Positions 44,007 to 55,489 of a stretch of DNA of 64,000 bases are shown here, piece after piece. A program made the translations under genes and the position numbers. The notes beneath the pieces were generated by a model. That model saw only the letters and a program-made list of their open reading frames with translations. It was not told where the DNA came from and made no database searches. This DNA is from Diospyros lotus (lineage: Eukaryota; Streptophyta; Magnoliopsida; Ericales; Ebenaceae), in contig NC_068341.1 of NCBI RefSeq assembly GCF_014633365.1, forward strand, positions 23,728,339-23,792,338. The letters run 5' to 3'. The first letter of the stretch is position 1. Every line of letters begins with the position of its first letter.

Positions 44007-46549
44007 TGTAACACCCCGCTTTTCCCTTACCGAGCATGTCACTATGCTGGGGCCCAAAATATACATAATTTATTTTTTTCTTTCTTTCTTGGTACATAAC
44101 TTAACCTTAAGTACCGAATTCCAAACAAAACCCCCAACAAATCATTAAAAATACGGAAGCGATAATCGAAACCTGATATGGTTCATAATCAATTCACTTT
44201 ATTTATAACATAAGAATTCGTACCATAGTTAACATCATATCCTCAATATTGAAATACATAAATACATGGAGATTTCATAATATTCTAACAAGGCTAATCA
44301 TCAATAAAGCATCAACTAAAATATCTCCAAGATAGCTTGCTGAATCATCGACCACGCCATCATGTGCTGTCATATCTCAACCTGCTCCTTGCCCTAACTG
44401 TAAGTCTAAAACTAGAACGTTGAATGTTCTAGGGGCATAACCCATTAGAAGATGAAACTTCTAGTGAGGGTCCAAAACATATATACGAATGCATGATGCA
44501 ATAACATGAACAACATTTGCCCTTAGTGTAACTTCCCTAGCCTACAAGCCCGGCTAGGAATCCTAGGCAAATCCCGAACCTTTGTAGGATAAGCCTAATG
44601 TTATTCCCTCAACGCTCTTGGGGAATTATAGCTACACTCTTGGGGCGACATCCCATTCCCATGCACAAATATCAATGTGACAATAATATCGTGCCATGCA
44701 ATTATCACGACTTTCCATGCAATATGACAAAATGAATCATATCTTTTGTAAATATTATGCATATATAAGCAATCATATATTTCATAAATATCATGCATAA
44801 TAAACAATCATATCATGTTGGATAGGAAAACTCACCTTTTGAGATAAACTTGCATTTTCTCGAAAAGCATGCATAGCCTCGATATGCATGCCCCGCCTCA
44901 ATTTTTGTGCCAACTTTCAAAAGTTGTGCCAATCTCATCATCTCGATCACCTCAAAATAAAATGATATTTTATTACTAAATATCCTCAATATTCCATTTA
45001 TTTCTTTTTATTTCCTATTTTCCTTCATTTTTCCTTCCAAAAATCCCAATAAATACATTGAGACTATTTTCTCAAATCTATCTTCACAACAATTCATAAT
45101 ATACTGTGAACTTCCAAGGAAAAATATTGGACTTACCCGTATATAGCATTTTCACCCAAAACAAGGTTCTTTGGTGCAGAAACCGAGACATCGGGAATCC
45201 CAAATCCCAATCTTTTTGCACACACTTCCATAAAATATTTTTTTTTGATTTTTCCAAGATTTTTTCCATGCTCCACGTGCATGCACGCACCCCAACATGC
45301 TAGGGTGAGTGGCGACGTGTGGGGAACCGCGCGTGCCGGCCACGCGCCAGTCATCTTCTCCGGCCACGACGACGCCGGCGATCTGAGATAGCTCCACAAC
45401 TCGAAAGCCCACCTCTAGTCGATCCGAATGGCACCACTTTGGGCCTCAAAGGACAACCGGAGCACGGCCGACCGGCCGTTTGAAGCTCGGCCAGGTGGAT
45501 CGCCCTTTCTTTTCCGGCGACCCTCGAACTGCCATCAATCGGCCATGAAAATGGCTCAAACTCTCCCGAATTCATCCTTAGGGCATGGGCAACAAAAGCC
45601 CCTTATTTTGGAGCTGCAATTCATTCAATAACACGACTGATTTGAAGCTCTTTTCTCCCATATTTTCGGCCAAACCCTAGCCCTATTTATAGGCAAAATC
45701 GAGCCCTCAAACGCCCTTGGCCACTCGACCCACTTGCTTTAGAGCTTCACCTGCCCCTGGATGAGCCTTGAACCGACCTAAACTGACCACAAAAATCCAT
45801 TTGTAGGCATGCGAATATTCGACCAACTTTCGGCCACTTTTTCTTCAAAATTCGCCCACCACGATGGCTTTTGTCGGGCAAGCTCTTTACAAAAGATGCT
45901 CCCCCAACCAAGCCTCATGCAACCCTGTGGTCCATTTTGGCCATGGCCGACTGGCCATGTGCTGGTCATTGGCCAACTTTGAAAAATTACATTTTGGCCT
46001 CTCAACTTTTGGTCTCTCATTTTGGCCCATTTTCACTTAACCCCTTGACTTTCCAATATTGTCATTGAGTCCCTCAAGTCCTAAAAAATTCATTTGCCCC
46101 TTGAGGATTCCGAAAAGATATCGTTTCGGCCTCCCTCTAGTAATTTCCAAAAACTGCAATTAGGCCCGAATCTTTGTTTTGGCCTCAAACCTTCTTGTTT
46201 CTTCCTGAAACCACTGAAGGGTTGTTTCTTATGAAAAACTAAAGCTCCCTCAAGCTTCCGTTGACTTCTCGGAAGTCGTCTATAACAATTCGGTATTGCA
46301 GCCTAATTGGCAGCTGTATTTTAGCTGTACCGAAAATTGTTCCTGATCTGATTTCTTTTTGCACCATAAATCCTATCTCGGGGTGCTCGTTAATGCCACA
46401 TCATTTTCCTTTGGCATCTCTGCTCCAAGGCACTCCCGGCAGTCGATTTGGTCAATTTTTCGGACTATTCAGATACCAATTTTCTCTGAAATCTCATTTC
46501 TCTAATAAACTGCTTATTTTTAATTAACGCAAATTTCTCGGGTATTACA
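44007..46549 (-). mobile_element. Tekay-type gypsy solo LTR (-), deepest nesting level
   Basis: 2543 bp; the minus strand begins TGTAATACCCGAGAAATTT and ends GGGGTGTTACA. Flanks TGGGT and TGGGC agree at four of five bases. TATA box CCTATAAATAGGG on the minus strand near 45690, CG-rich patch at 45290-45540, twin hairpins at 44412-44463. Its first 230 bp are close to the LTR starting at 63767. Confidence 0.88.
44412..44463 (-). other. Twin conserved hairpins in gypsy LTR, copy 2
   Basis: Minus strand: hairpin 1 TAGAAG/CTTCTA (44463-44458 and 44451-44446), hairpin 2 CTAGAAC/GTTCTAG (44432-44426 and 44418-44412) with loop ATTCAAC. Both stems differ in sequence from the other copies yet pair fully. 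Confidence 0.75.
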
Positions 46550-48922
46550 TGGGCCCTCTTCTCGAGGTGCATGAGGGCGCGTTCTAGCTCATTTTCCCTG
46601 CAATTTCACACACAAACAAGCTAGATCATTTAGAACAATCTTATGTAAAAATATTTGATGTTTGGTTTACAGGAACTAGTGTTTCTTGCAAAAAAAAAAA
46701 AAAAAAAATTGTCGGATCCGCCATTAAAAGGAAAGATCCCACTCTTTTATTTCTTTTATGCGAGTTCTAACTCTCTTCTCATGTTTTAATCCTTGTGCAA
46801 GCTCTTAACCCTCTTATAGATTTTGAGTTATTCATTCTTTTAATTTTGATTATAACCTCTTATTGTAAGCTCTTCTTACACTATCTTCTTCAATATTGAA
46901 TAGTCTGATCCAATTTATTTATTTGGCCTGTAATGTTAAATTTGATTGAGCCACATCTGTAATCTAAACAAGGGTTTTGATTCGCCCTCCAATTCTTAAA
47001 GGAATGACACATTATTGTTAGGGTCAAATGATGCAGGGATTTGTATCTCCTTGCGAATGGAATGGTATGTGTGGGTTTATGGGTGTTTAAGGGTGTGGGG
47101 TGCAAAGCTATTGGTTTTCAACCACTAAGTCGTGACACTCAATTGTTGGATGTATGGGCGTTAACTATTGACCGTTGTGACAAGCCATAGACGAGCCAGG
47201 AAAGTTGATACTTCCAGTCACCCACCCTTGTTATTGCGCATATCATGATATTGTGTGATGCATAGGGATTGGGTTGCATTCATTGGGGGAAAACATGCTT
47301 TGTGTGTGTCGGGATGTGTGCGCATTGGCACGACCCGGTTGATCTAAGAGTCAACTTGGGTACCTTAGGTGAGCATATGCATTTAGGGCATTTCACATGT
47401 GTGTGTTCTTATGTGGGCATAGCACAGTCTGATGCTTGGTTTATAGGGGCCTTAACATCACGTTTATGCTGCAAAAGCCATTGTATTTCTTATGTGTTGC
47501 ATTTCATATGGTGAGGAAGTGTGGTTATGAGAGATGGGTGAGGGTTACGGTGTAAGACTGTGGAACGGAACCACGACAGCGACATGTTATGATGATAACT
47601 TATGAATGAAAGGAAAAGACAATTGAGGTGATATGTTATGTATGACAGGAAAAACATGTTATGAATGTCAGGAAAAGCCGACCAAGGTCATGAAAAGGTT
47701 AGTCATGAATGATGATATGGTAGCCTATATTGGGCTGCTAGCAAGTTTGTATGTGGAACTTAGGTGCTAATATGTGTCTTATGTAGGCCCCAAGGACTGT
47801 ATATGTGCTGTTTACCTTATGCTTATGCATTTAGAGCTAATACACAGCATTATATGTTGTTGCATGGGCATGGGGTGTGGGAAATGTTCTTTTCTTAACA
47901 TGTTTTCTTCATTCTATTATTCTTGTTGGGCCTTGCGACTCACGTTTGCTTGCATCATTTCAGGTAAGAGTAGGGTACCAAGCAAGGGTAAGGTTGGAGA
48001 TGCTCGAGGCAGGGGTTAGACATGTACAGAGAGTCTCGATCATAAGGTCTTGGTAGTATCTTCTTGTTATAGATATTGTAATAGGATAATGTGTTAGATT
48101 TGGTATTGCTTAATGTAATTGACCTCGATGTATGCTTAAAAATGTGTTAAGTGATTAATGAGGCAATAGCAAAACTTTGTTATCAGGAGTAAGTATGTTA
48201 ATTGTTGTATTTTCATTAAGACTTTGGCAGGGTGCCAACTATTCTGACGCTTCTCATTGAATTCCTCAGCTGGGATTTTCAAGGAAGAGGTCGCCATAAG
48301 TTTTTAGTAGCTGTGCTGGTGTCGCATCCCTGGGGAAAATATATAAATATTAACTATAAAAATGGGGGTGCTACATGACCAATTTATTTATTTAAAAATT
48401 ATTATCTTGTATATTTTATGCTTAATTTCTTATTTATTTGTCTAACTGTGAACAATTATTTGTAAACATTTAAACTATAGTTGTGGATTGTAAGAGTTTC
48501 CTATAACCGTTAAAATCTAGGTGAATTTAGTTTCCAAGATAAGATAGGGTGGAAACCTTGGTGTAGTGGTTGCTTAGAACTCGTTGTAATCCAAGTGTTT
48601 ATCTAGTTTTCAAGGTGAGATAGTATGAAAACTTTGATGAAATTGGTTTAGTGAAACCCTAAAGGTTCTTAGACCTTGGGAGAGTAGACTAGGTGTGGGT
48701 AGAGACACCAAACCACTAGAAATTGCTTACTATCTCATTTAATTTATTTTTGCTATATCTTATGGGTTGCATTTATTATTAATCTCAAATATCATTTATT
48801 ATATTTATCAAATACACATTCTTAAATAAAATTATTAATCAAGAATATTTATTAAATTATAAAAAAAATTAATCACTCAATTCACCTCCCATCTTGAGTG
48901 GTCATTCCCTAAAGGACTAACA

Positions 48923-48938
48923 ATTGGTATTAGAGCAG
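48923..48938 (+). other. Primer-binding site after the Sirevirus no. 2 LTR
   Basis: ATTGGTATTAGAGCAG, one change from the usual TGGTATCAGAGC complementary to initiator Met-tRNA. Confidence 0.75.
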
Positions 48939-49424
48939 GTCATAGGTTTGAGTCTCATCTGAGGCAGTTCTAATGGAGTGGGGGGATTTATCCATAGCCC
49001 ATGGCCCACCACAATTCTTTTTTGTGGGAGGGGGATTGTTGGTTCATAGCCCATGCCCCAGCAGCTACTTTGTGGGAGTGTCTGTTTGTGAGATTTGGGG
49101 AGAAAGTTGCACCCACAGTGTGGATAGGGATAAAGAGTTACGCCTCTGCTAAAAGTTTAAGCTTTTGGTACAATGGTAAGTGCTCAGTCTTTGAAGTTTC
49201 ATGGTGGGGTCCAACTTTATACACATGGTTTACTCGATTGATTTATCCTTGAAAACTTTGCACATACTCGATCATTTACTCGATTATTTGAACACATTAC
49301 TTGATTAAAATTTGGCCAAACTTAATAATTAACCAAGTTGCCTTTAATCATCATCATTGGACCAAATTTACTATTTTTCTTTCTCATTAAATCAAAACAC
49401 CTAATTAATTAACATAAGGGTAAT
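48939..49424 (+). other. Leader-like DNA without a gene
   Basis: Contains GGTCATAGGTTTGAGTCTC, like a Pol III B box, and a few TACTCGATT motifs (49205-49300) resembling the Sirevirus CGAGTAA arrays. No gag start is recognisable. Confidence 0.4.
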
Positions 49425-49804
49425 TGTTACTTTTTCCAAAAGAAGGGTCACTGGAAAAGAAATTACCTTGACTATCTTAGAAGCTTGAAGGTCAAGTGTT
49501 AGGAAGGTTAAGGAATTTCTTCTTCCTTGTGTGTGATTGAGACGGATCTTAAGATTGGTCAGTACCTTGCCTCATGGTTTGTTGATTCTGGTGCTACTTC
49601 TCATAACTTTTTGTCTACGCAAGATCTCAATCGAAGTAGGATCCTTGGAAAGCATGAGGTGGTTCTGAAGTTTGGAAATGGAGCAATAATTGTTGCATTG
49701 GCCATTGGAACTACTTCTATACTTTTTTCTTCTAGTCATGTGTTAAACTTATATGACTATTTACATGTACCAAACATTATAAGGAATTTAATGTCTATTC
49801 CTAT
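49425..49804 (+). pseudogene. pol: Copia gag zinc knuckle and protease fragment
   Basis: From 49425 the frame reads a decayed knuckle (KKGHWKRNY with two Cys lost), two stops, then ASWFVDSGATSHNF with the catalytic Asp (49584-49586), VVLKFGNGAI and YDYLHVPNIIRNLMSI, typical of copia protease. The open frame runs on to 50123, but sequence after about 49804 is not retroviral. Its knuckle resembles that of the element at 18411-36078 rather than a Sirevirus. Confidence 0.85.
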
Positions 49805-50118
49805 CCACCGTTTCACGAGCACTAAACGCCAACTAGCCCTCAATTTCATTGATCTTTTTCATAAGCCCTTTTGGTGGAGCTTGCTCTTAGTCAGTGGACG
49901 TACTTTTAATAGTCTTAAGATATTTTCCTTTTTGAAAATCCTTTTGAGTGCCTTTGCGTTTCTTTGGCTATGGAATCCCCACCCTAATACCCCAGCCAAG
50001 TTTAAGAACTTGAGCAAGAACCCTAGAAGGGTAAAGAAACAAAAGAGAAACCACCCTGATCTGCCATGCATGCTCAATAGGATCACCTATAGTCATACAG
50101 AAGAAATGACAACGAAAA
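49805..50118. other. No recognisable feature
   Basis: An accidental extension of the protease frame crosses this stretch. I see neither LTR termini nor coding motifs. Confidence 0.4.
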
Positions 50119-52212
50119 CGTAACACACATCCTAGGTATGCATACAAAAGATAACTGGTCTATAGGGTCACATGGTATATACAAATACACATACAAAATG
50201 GTGCCAAGCACTCAGAAGCTAAACATCCATGGAATAACATCACACAAAATACACACCCAAAATAGGATCTGTTAGGACTGTCTGGTACACCACCTATCGG
50301 GATAGTTCAAGGACTGTTAGTCTCGCCTCCATACTTAGCTTTGCCCTTACTTGGAATGAAGAGAAGCAAGAGTGAGTCACAAGACTCAGCAAGCATTAAA
50401 AAGAGAAAGTTGACAAGAGTATGGAAGCTAAAGAGTAAACTGTACCCTACATGCAACAACCATACATCATATGTCCATAAATCACATGATAGGTATATAA
50501 AAATGTCGCATAATAAAATATGCACATACTAGTCCTTGGGGCCCACATAAGACACACGACACCCATGTGCCTATCACAAACCTGTCACTGCCCTAAAAGG
50601 CAATATAAGTAACATCATGAGCCGAAGCTCCCTCAAGATGGCACTACCAAAACCCAAAATGACACGCTAAACACGTCCGTAACCTCGACACAAAATAACT
50701 GTCTGAAAAACCTTGGCACGTTAACCAAGTTCGAAAACCTCAGCAGTACATAACCATTCAAAAATCAGCTGCACACACACGCACATGGTGCTAGAAAGCA
50801 TGCAAATGCACATATACAATGCAGTGGCATAATGAGCATAAAATGTGATACATAGCCCCCATAAAACCACGCATCAAGTCCTGCTCTCCCATATAGGAAG
50901 TCACATACAGTGTAGTGCTCGTGTTCAGCTAACTTAGGTATGATAATAACCTAGTATGCCCGTGGCCAAGCACACAAGTCACATGGATCCCCCAAATGCA
51001 TATTCCCAAGTCTTTGCATGTATTTGAAATAACAAAATATTGAAAATAACTTACAAGAACCACATACAATATACGCTCGGCCACAACAACACACATGCAT
51101 TATAAGAACCTACCCAAGAGAACCTTAGCTTCATTGTGTCAACAAAATAGAAGGGGAATTGATCCCTTTAAAGCTCACAAGAAAAGACCCATCATCTGGC
51201 AAAGATGCAACCAAAAATGGCCAAAACTAACAAAAACAGGCCTACAATCCTAGAAATATAGCCTCTGCAACTCAACAGTAAGGAAGGAAAATAAACCGTT
51301 CTATAAGAGTGGCAAAATCTCACAAGCTAACTATCGACGTTATAGAAGAAAGAAGAAAGTAAGAAGCTTTCCTAAGACTAAGAGAAACTAAAACCCAGAA
51401 ATCTAGCCGACCCTTACTTCTTCTCCTACTTTCTTCTTCTTCCTTCTCATGCTCTCTATCGAACATTCTACAAATCCTTGACTTCTCTCAACAATCATTT
51501 AGGGTATATATATATAGATAGAGCCAAGAGACAGAGATAGACATGTGGCAAGAATAGATGAAAAGTCATCCACTACCACTTAAAAATCAAGGTCTGGGTT
51601 TGAGAAAAGTGGTTTGCAAAGTCTTTTTCAGAAAAACTTATGCAAAATAGCATATCTGGATATGTAAACGACCATTCAAATACAAGAGCCCAAAACTAAG
51701 AGAGATACCTGAATACTAAAGCCTATATCTGAATACAAGACACAAGGTGGCAAAGGGGGTATCCGAATACCCAACCCATTTATCCGAATATGAGACACAA
51801 AATACAAAAAGGGGTATCCGAATGCCTTTGTCCATATCTGAATATCTTGCACAAAAGACTCTAAAATATTTGGATGAAAGAGTTATGCCCAGATTACAAA
51901 GCGATGTTGAAACTGCCCAAAATAGCCTAATTAGATTCGAATACTCCCACACCATATTCGGATATCTCACCTCCATATCCGAATATCTCACTCTCTCATT
52001 CGGATATCCTTGCTCCTATTCGAATACAACACACTCATATTTGGATATCTAAGCTCTAATACAACTATAACTTTATATACATTCGGATACTCCAACCTTA
52101 GAAGCAATGCTTAGAGAATAATCACCAGAAACAACATACTACACATCAAGGCTAACCAAACTCAACCTCAAGGCATAATACAACATGGCATAACTGAATT
52201 CGGGTTATTACA
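50119..52212 (-). mobile_element. Gypsy LTR (-) with a TATCCGAATA motif array
   Basis: The minus start TGTAATAACCCGAATTC at 52212 is clear; the left end (CGTAACAC at 50119) is tentative. A TATA region (TATATATATACCC on the minus strand) lies near 51505. The array at 51655-52087 is upstream of it. A hairpin TGAGTC/GACTCA at 50373-50388 is in the position of hairpin 1 in other LTRs. Flanks GAAAA and CTGGC do not match. Confidence 0.65.
51655..52087 (-). promoter_or_regulatory. TATCCGAATA-motif array in gypsy U3
   Basis: About 15 cores (TCCGAA, TTCGGA, TTCGAA and CG-to-TG variants). Clear starts: 51728, 51762, 51783, 51817, 51837, 51936, 51957, 51978, 51999, 52019, 52040 and 52082. Gaps are mostly 20-21, with 34, 34 and 42. 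The motif is unrelated to GTCGAC but the layout resembles the Sirevirus arrays. Confidence 0.75.
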
Positions 52213-52815
52213 CTGGCATTCCCCTTCTTTCTCTATCCTACATTCGGCAAATAGGAGAATGCTATTTTTTAGTTCTTCAAGAAGAAGTGGGATGTGACCT
52301 AGTTTCTTGGGGTTCCCGTCTAGTCTCAGAACTTCCTTCTTCTTCCTCTGGACTAGGGACATGAACCAAACACCAATTCCTTTAGAGTTAATGGCAGTTT
52401 CATTAGTGGAGCTATATTTTGTAATAAGCCAATGACTTATCACAACACCTGCGTTCCTTCCTTATGCTGGCATCACAAAGATTTGTATTACACCTGTGAT
52501 ACCATGGAAAAAGTATGCCCAAATGGGTCTATGAATTTCATGGACGAGCATCTCCAGGGTTTTGGAGGTAAATTCTTGGTTGGCCTTGGGAGTAGAATCT
52601 TAGCTGGGCCTAGGAAGAAGCCATCAGCCATCCCTAGGGAAGAGTCGTCGGCTGCCCCTATGGAGGAGCTCCTAATGGGCCATGGGGGTGCCTCCTCGAT
52701 TGGGGAGGAATCCCCTGTGGTTCTTTTGATTGCACTTCTATTCCATCTTGTTGCCATTGATTGGTGGTAGTCCTGGTCCAGGCCATTGCAAATAGATTTA
52801 TTAGCTTTCCGTACA
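52213..52815 (-). pseudogene. gag: Tat-type gypsy leader and gag start (-), remnant
   Basis: Right of this piece is a primer-binding site in minus orientation. The minus frame 52931-52488 crosses it and reads MATRWNRSAIKR near 52760, comparable to MANTRS in the Tat element at 21957. Two further frames (to 52168) resemble nothing I recognise. The left side ends at the LTR at 52212. Confidence 0.55.
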
Positions 52816-53016
52816 AGTTCCCATAGACGACGCCAATTGTTGTTGCTAAGATACAAAAATGAATTTATTTGATGGGAAATGTCGTCATCAAGCCACCTAA
52901 GTCTATAAGAAAGAAAATAGTTAGAGGGCACGTGAGGGTCCCAACGTAAAAACTTTGATGCTTAAGTCAAACACTGAGAGTAATGAAAGCCTAAGAGCAG
53001 TATTGACACCAGTATA
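52816..53016 (-). mobile_element. Tat-type primer-binding site and LTR stub (-)
   Basis: Minus strand: AGCAACAACA is the LTR end, followed by ATTGGCGTCGTCTATGGGA, a near copy of the TTGGCGCCGT primer-binding site. Only about 170 bp of this LTR remain before the insertion at 53017. Confidence 0.75.
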
Positions 53017-55489
53017 TGTAACACCCAGTGTTACCAAAGTTAAGAGAATGAGAAAAGAAGTGAGAAACTTCCAAAAATGCCCTTAAGAAGGTAATGGATT
53101 TTTGAGAATAAGGATGCCCTAAGAGAGGGGCATTTTGGTAATTTGGATAGTGAAGTCCAACAAAAGGGCATTTTGGTAATTTGGAGTGAAATTCTATAAA
53201 GGAATTTAATTATGGGAAAATAGTGGATATTCAATTATGTGAAAAATAATTAATTTCCCCTAAATTTGGTGAATTAATGTGGTGATGCCACATGGGTGGT
53301 TTAGATTAAAACTTGGGAGCCAAGGTTGGTGTCTTGGAGTGACACATGATAAGATGTGGTCCAAGTTAAAAGAGAATTAAATAAATACAAAAGAAATGAA
53401 AAGTGGTCATTCTTGCATTAATGAGGAGCCATAATGGTGTGGATTAAAGGAAAATCTAAAAAAAAAAGTAAAATGGTCACCATTAATGCTTGAAATTATG
53501 GTGATATATATAAATGGAAAATGAGGGATTTATGTGTTTCAAAGTGGTCTCTCATGTGATGGGGTGAAAATAGTCAAATTAAATAAAGGAGGAAAATGGC
53601 TAATTTTGGAAATTCCAAGACTTGATCCAAGGGTGGATATTTGGTCTTGAAATTGGGGATGGATCCAATGGCCAATAATAAGTCTTGGAAGTGGGCAAGG
53701 ATTGCCAAATGGGATTCAAGAATCCAAAGGAAGAATGAATAAATGGTGGAGATTGTTTGGTTTAAGGGAAATCAAAGGCTAGGATTAAATCCTAGCAAAA
53801 CACTTGGATTGTGCTTGTTCCAAGGGTTGAGATCTTCTCTTGAAAAGTAAATAAAATCTAATGGATGAGATTAAACAAGGAAAAAGCACATGGATTGTGC
53901 TTTCTTGTGTGGTTGGGATTTTCTCTCAAAAAGCAAAGGAAAATCAAGGGCTAAGATGAAGTCTTGAAATTTAGATTTCAAGACAAGAGAAGTATAAAAA
54001 GGGAAAGAGAGCCTTTGTCTCAAATTTTTTCCATTTGAAGAGCCCTGAAGAAGAAAGGAAAGAGAGAAAATGAAAGAAAATACAAGAAATGGAGAAGCTT
54101 TCCAATGAGAGGAAAAGAGAAGAAGAAAGGTATGGTTTCTACCTAGAGGTTGTGTAAGTTCTTTTATTTCTCTTATTGGTGGCTTAGTTCTTTAAATTTT
54201 GTTTTAAGGGTCTCTTGGGAAGAAGGGATTGAAGGAAGTTAGGAGGGGTTTAAAGCTTCGAAGAATGCTAAGGTAAGGGATAACCCCAAGGGTGGTGGCT
54301 TTGCAAGTTATATGCATTTAAACTTTAAATGTGTGCATTGGCATGTTGTTTGTGTTCAAGGACCTATGGCCATGAGGTTGTGAGGGGTAGGGCAGATTAA
54401 AGCCTCAAACCAAGGTGGTTGTGAGGATGTGGAAGCCCTAACCATGTTGCATACATGCATTTGGCATCACATGATATGTTTTTGTTCATACTTATTATCA
54501 TTGCACCCTTATTGAGTTTTATAGCTCATGAGGTTTTACCCTAACATATAGGTTGTAAAAACATGGGAAAAATCAAGGCAAAGATGGAACGACATGTAGA
54601 GGCATGGAAATGAATATTCAAGAATATTGTATGGCTTACAGAAGCCTATTTTGTTGCATGTGATACATGTGATGTAATTTATTTTGTTGGTTATGGCTTG
54701 TTAAGGCTTAAGTCCATGGGTGTATTTTTAGTTTTGGAATGTATGATTCTATTTTCAAAATGAGGTTTTGGCTTAGGGCTTGTGGAGGCCTAAGTATGAA
54801 TGTAAATCTTATTTTTGGTATGGGTTATTGGAAGTATCAAAGGAGTTAAATAAAAAGGGTTTTTGTTAGAAATGTGGTGTTTTGGTGCTTATTTTCGGAA
54901 TTGGTGATTTCTGGAAAATTTGGGTTAAAAGGTCCAAAAGAAAAGAAAAAAAAAAAGGAGGTAAGATTGGCAGAGGGCAGTAGCCAAGGCCGTGCGGGCA
55001 CATGAGGGGGTGCACTGGGCAAGCGAACACGCACGTGCGAGCGTGCAACCCTTCGCGGGTGCACGTGTCCAGCGCGGTTGTCGCACCGCGGGGCCTTGGG
55101 CGCGCTAGTAGGCCCCTTTGGCCATTTTTTATAAAAAATGAAAATTTTGGGCATTTCTTAATTAATTTTGGGCCTTGGAGGAATTTTCCAAATAAATAGA
55201 TTTTTTGGGCGTTTTTTTGAGATAAATGCCGAATTTTTTAAAAATGAAAATTTTGAGTTTTTCCTCGAATTTTGGAAAAATCAATAGGTTGATTAAAATT
55301 GTGATATTTATGGAGTCCGGTAGAATTCTTGGAAAGAAGAAGAATTAAAATAAATAAAAATGTCGATTGGGGCAATCTTAATGGAAATTATATAGCTAAG
55401 TATAATAAGGTTAAAGCGCAAATCTGCTAATGGATCCTAGGGGTGAGGGAAAGGAATGACGAAGCCTAATTCCCACCTAGGGTATTTCG
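53017..55489 (+). mobile_element. Tekay-type gypsy LTR (+), cut near its end by another LTR
   Basis: Starts TGTAACACCCAGTG and aligns over its length with the inverted LTR 36964-39726: GTTAAGAGAATGAGAA near the start, ATTTTGGTAATTTGGA repeats, TATA (AGTATAAAAAGG) near 53991, CG-rich patch 54990-55110, then CACCTAGGG(T/C)(A/G)TTTCGT. It stops at 55489, about 100 bp short of the expected end. A hairpin TGAGT/GCTCA is at 54513-54528. Confidence 0.82.

Larger units (their letters stand above)
43192..48375 (+). mobile_element. Tekay-type gypsy solo LTR (+), carrying a nested solo LTR
   Basis: TGTAATACCCGAGAAATTT to GGGGGTGCTACA. Removing the nested LTR leaves about 2.64 kb. Flanks TCACC (43187-43191) and TGACC (48376-48380) differ at one base. 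TATA-like TCTATAAATAG is near 43600. A CG-rich patch (43945-44006, continuing at 46550) is where the nested LTR landed. An A-run of 19 lies at 46690-46708. Confidence 0.85.
42528..48922 (+). mobile_element. Sirevirus no. 2 LTR, split, between a polypurine tract and a primer-binding site
   Basis: Pieces 42528-43191 and 48381-48922 total 1206 bp. It starts TGTTGAG and ends GGACTAACA. A U3 array (AAAGTCGACTTT type) is at 42751-42961 and TACAAATAG near 43013 may be the TATA box. The end carries CACCTCCCATCTTGAGTGG. On the left it adjoins a 3' polypurine tract; on the right, ATTGGTATTAGAGC, a primer-binding site. That is expected if tandem elements share one LTR. Confidence 0.75.

Noticed and set aside
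48937..48975. tRNA-like B box suggesting a SINE or tRNA gene
   Set aside because: There is no paired A box at proper spacing and no cloverleaf; the first part is better explained as a primer-binding site.
49805..50123. C-terminal half of the 198-codon ORF as part of a new protein
   Set aside because: Only the part to about 49804 is copia protease. The rest has no recognisable coding pattern and is probably a chance extension.
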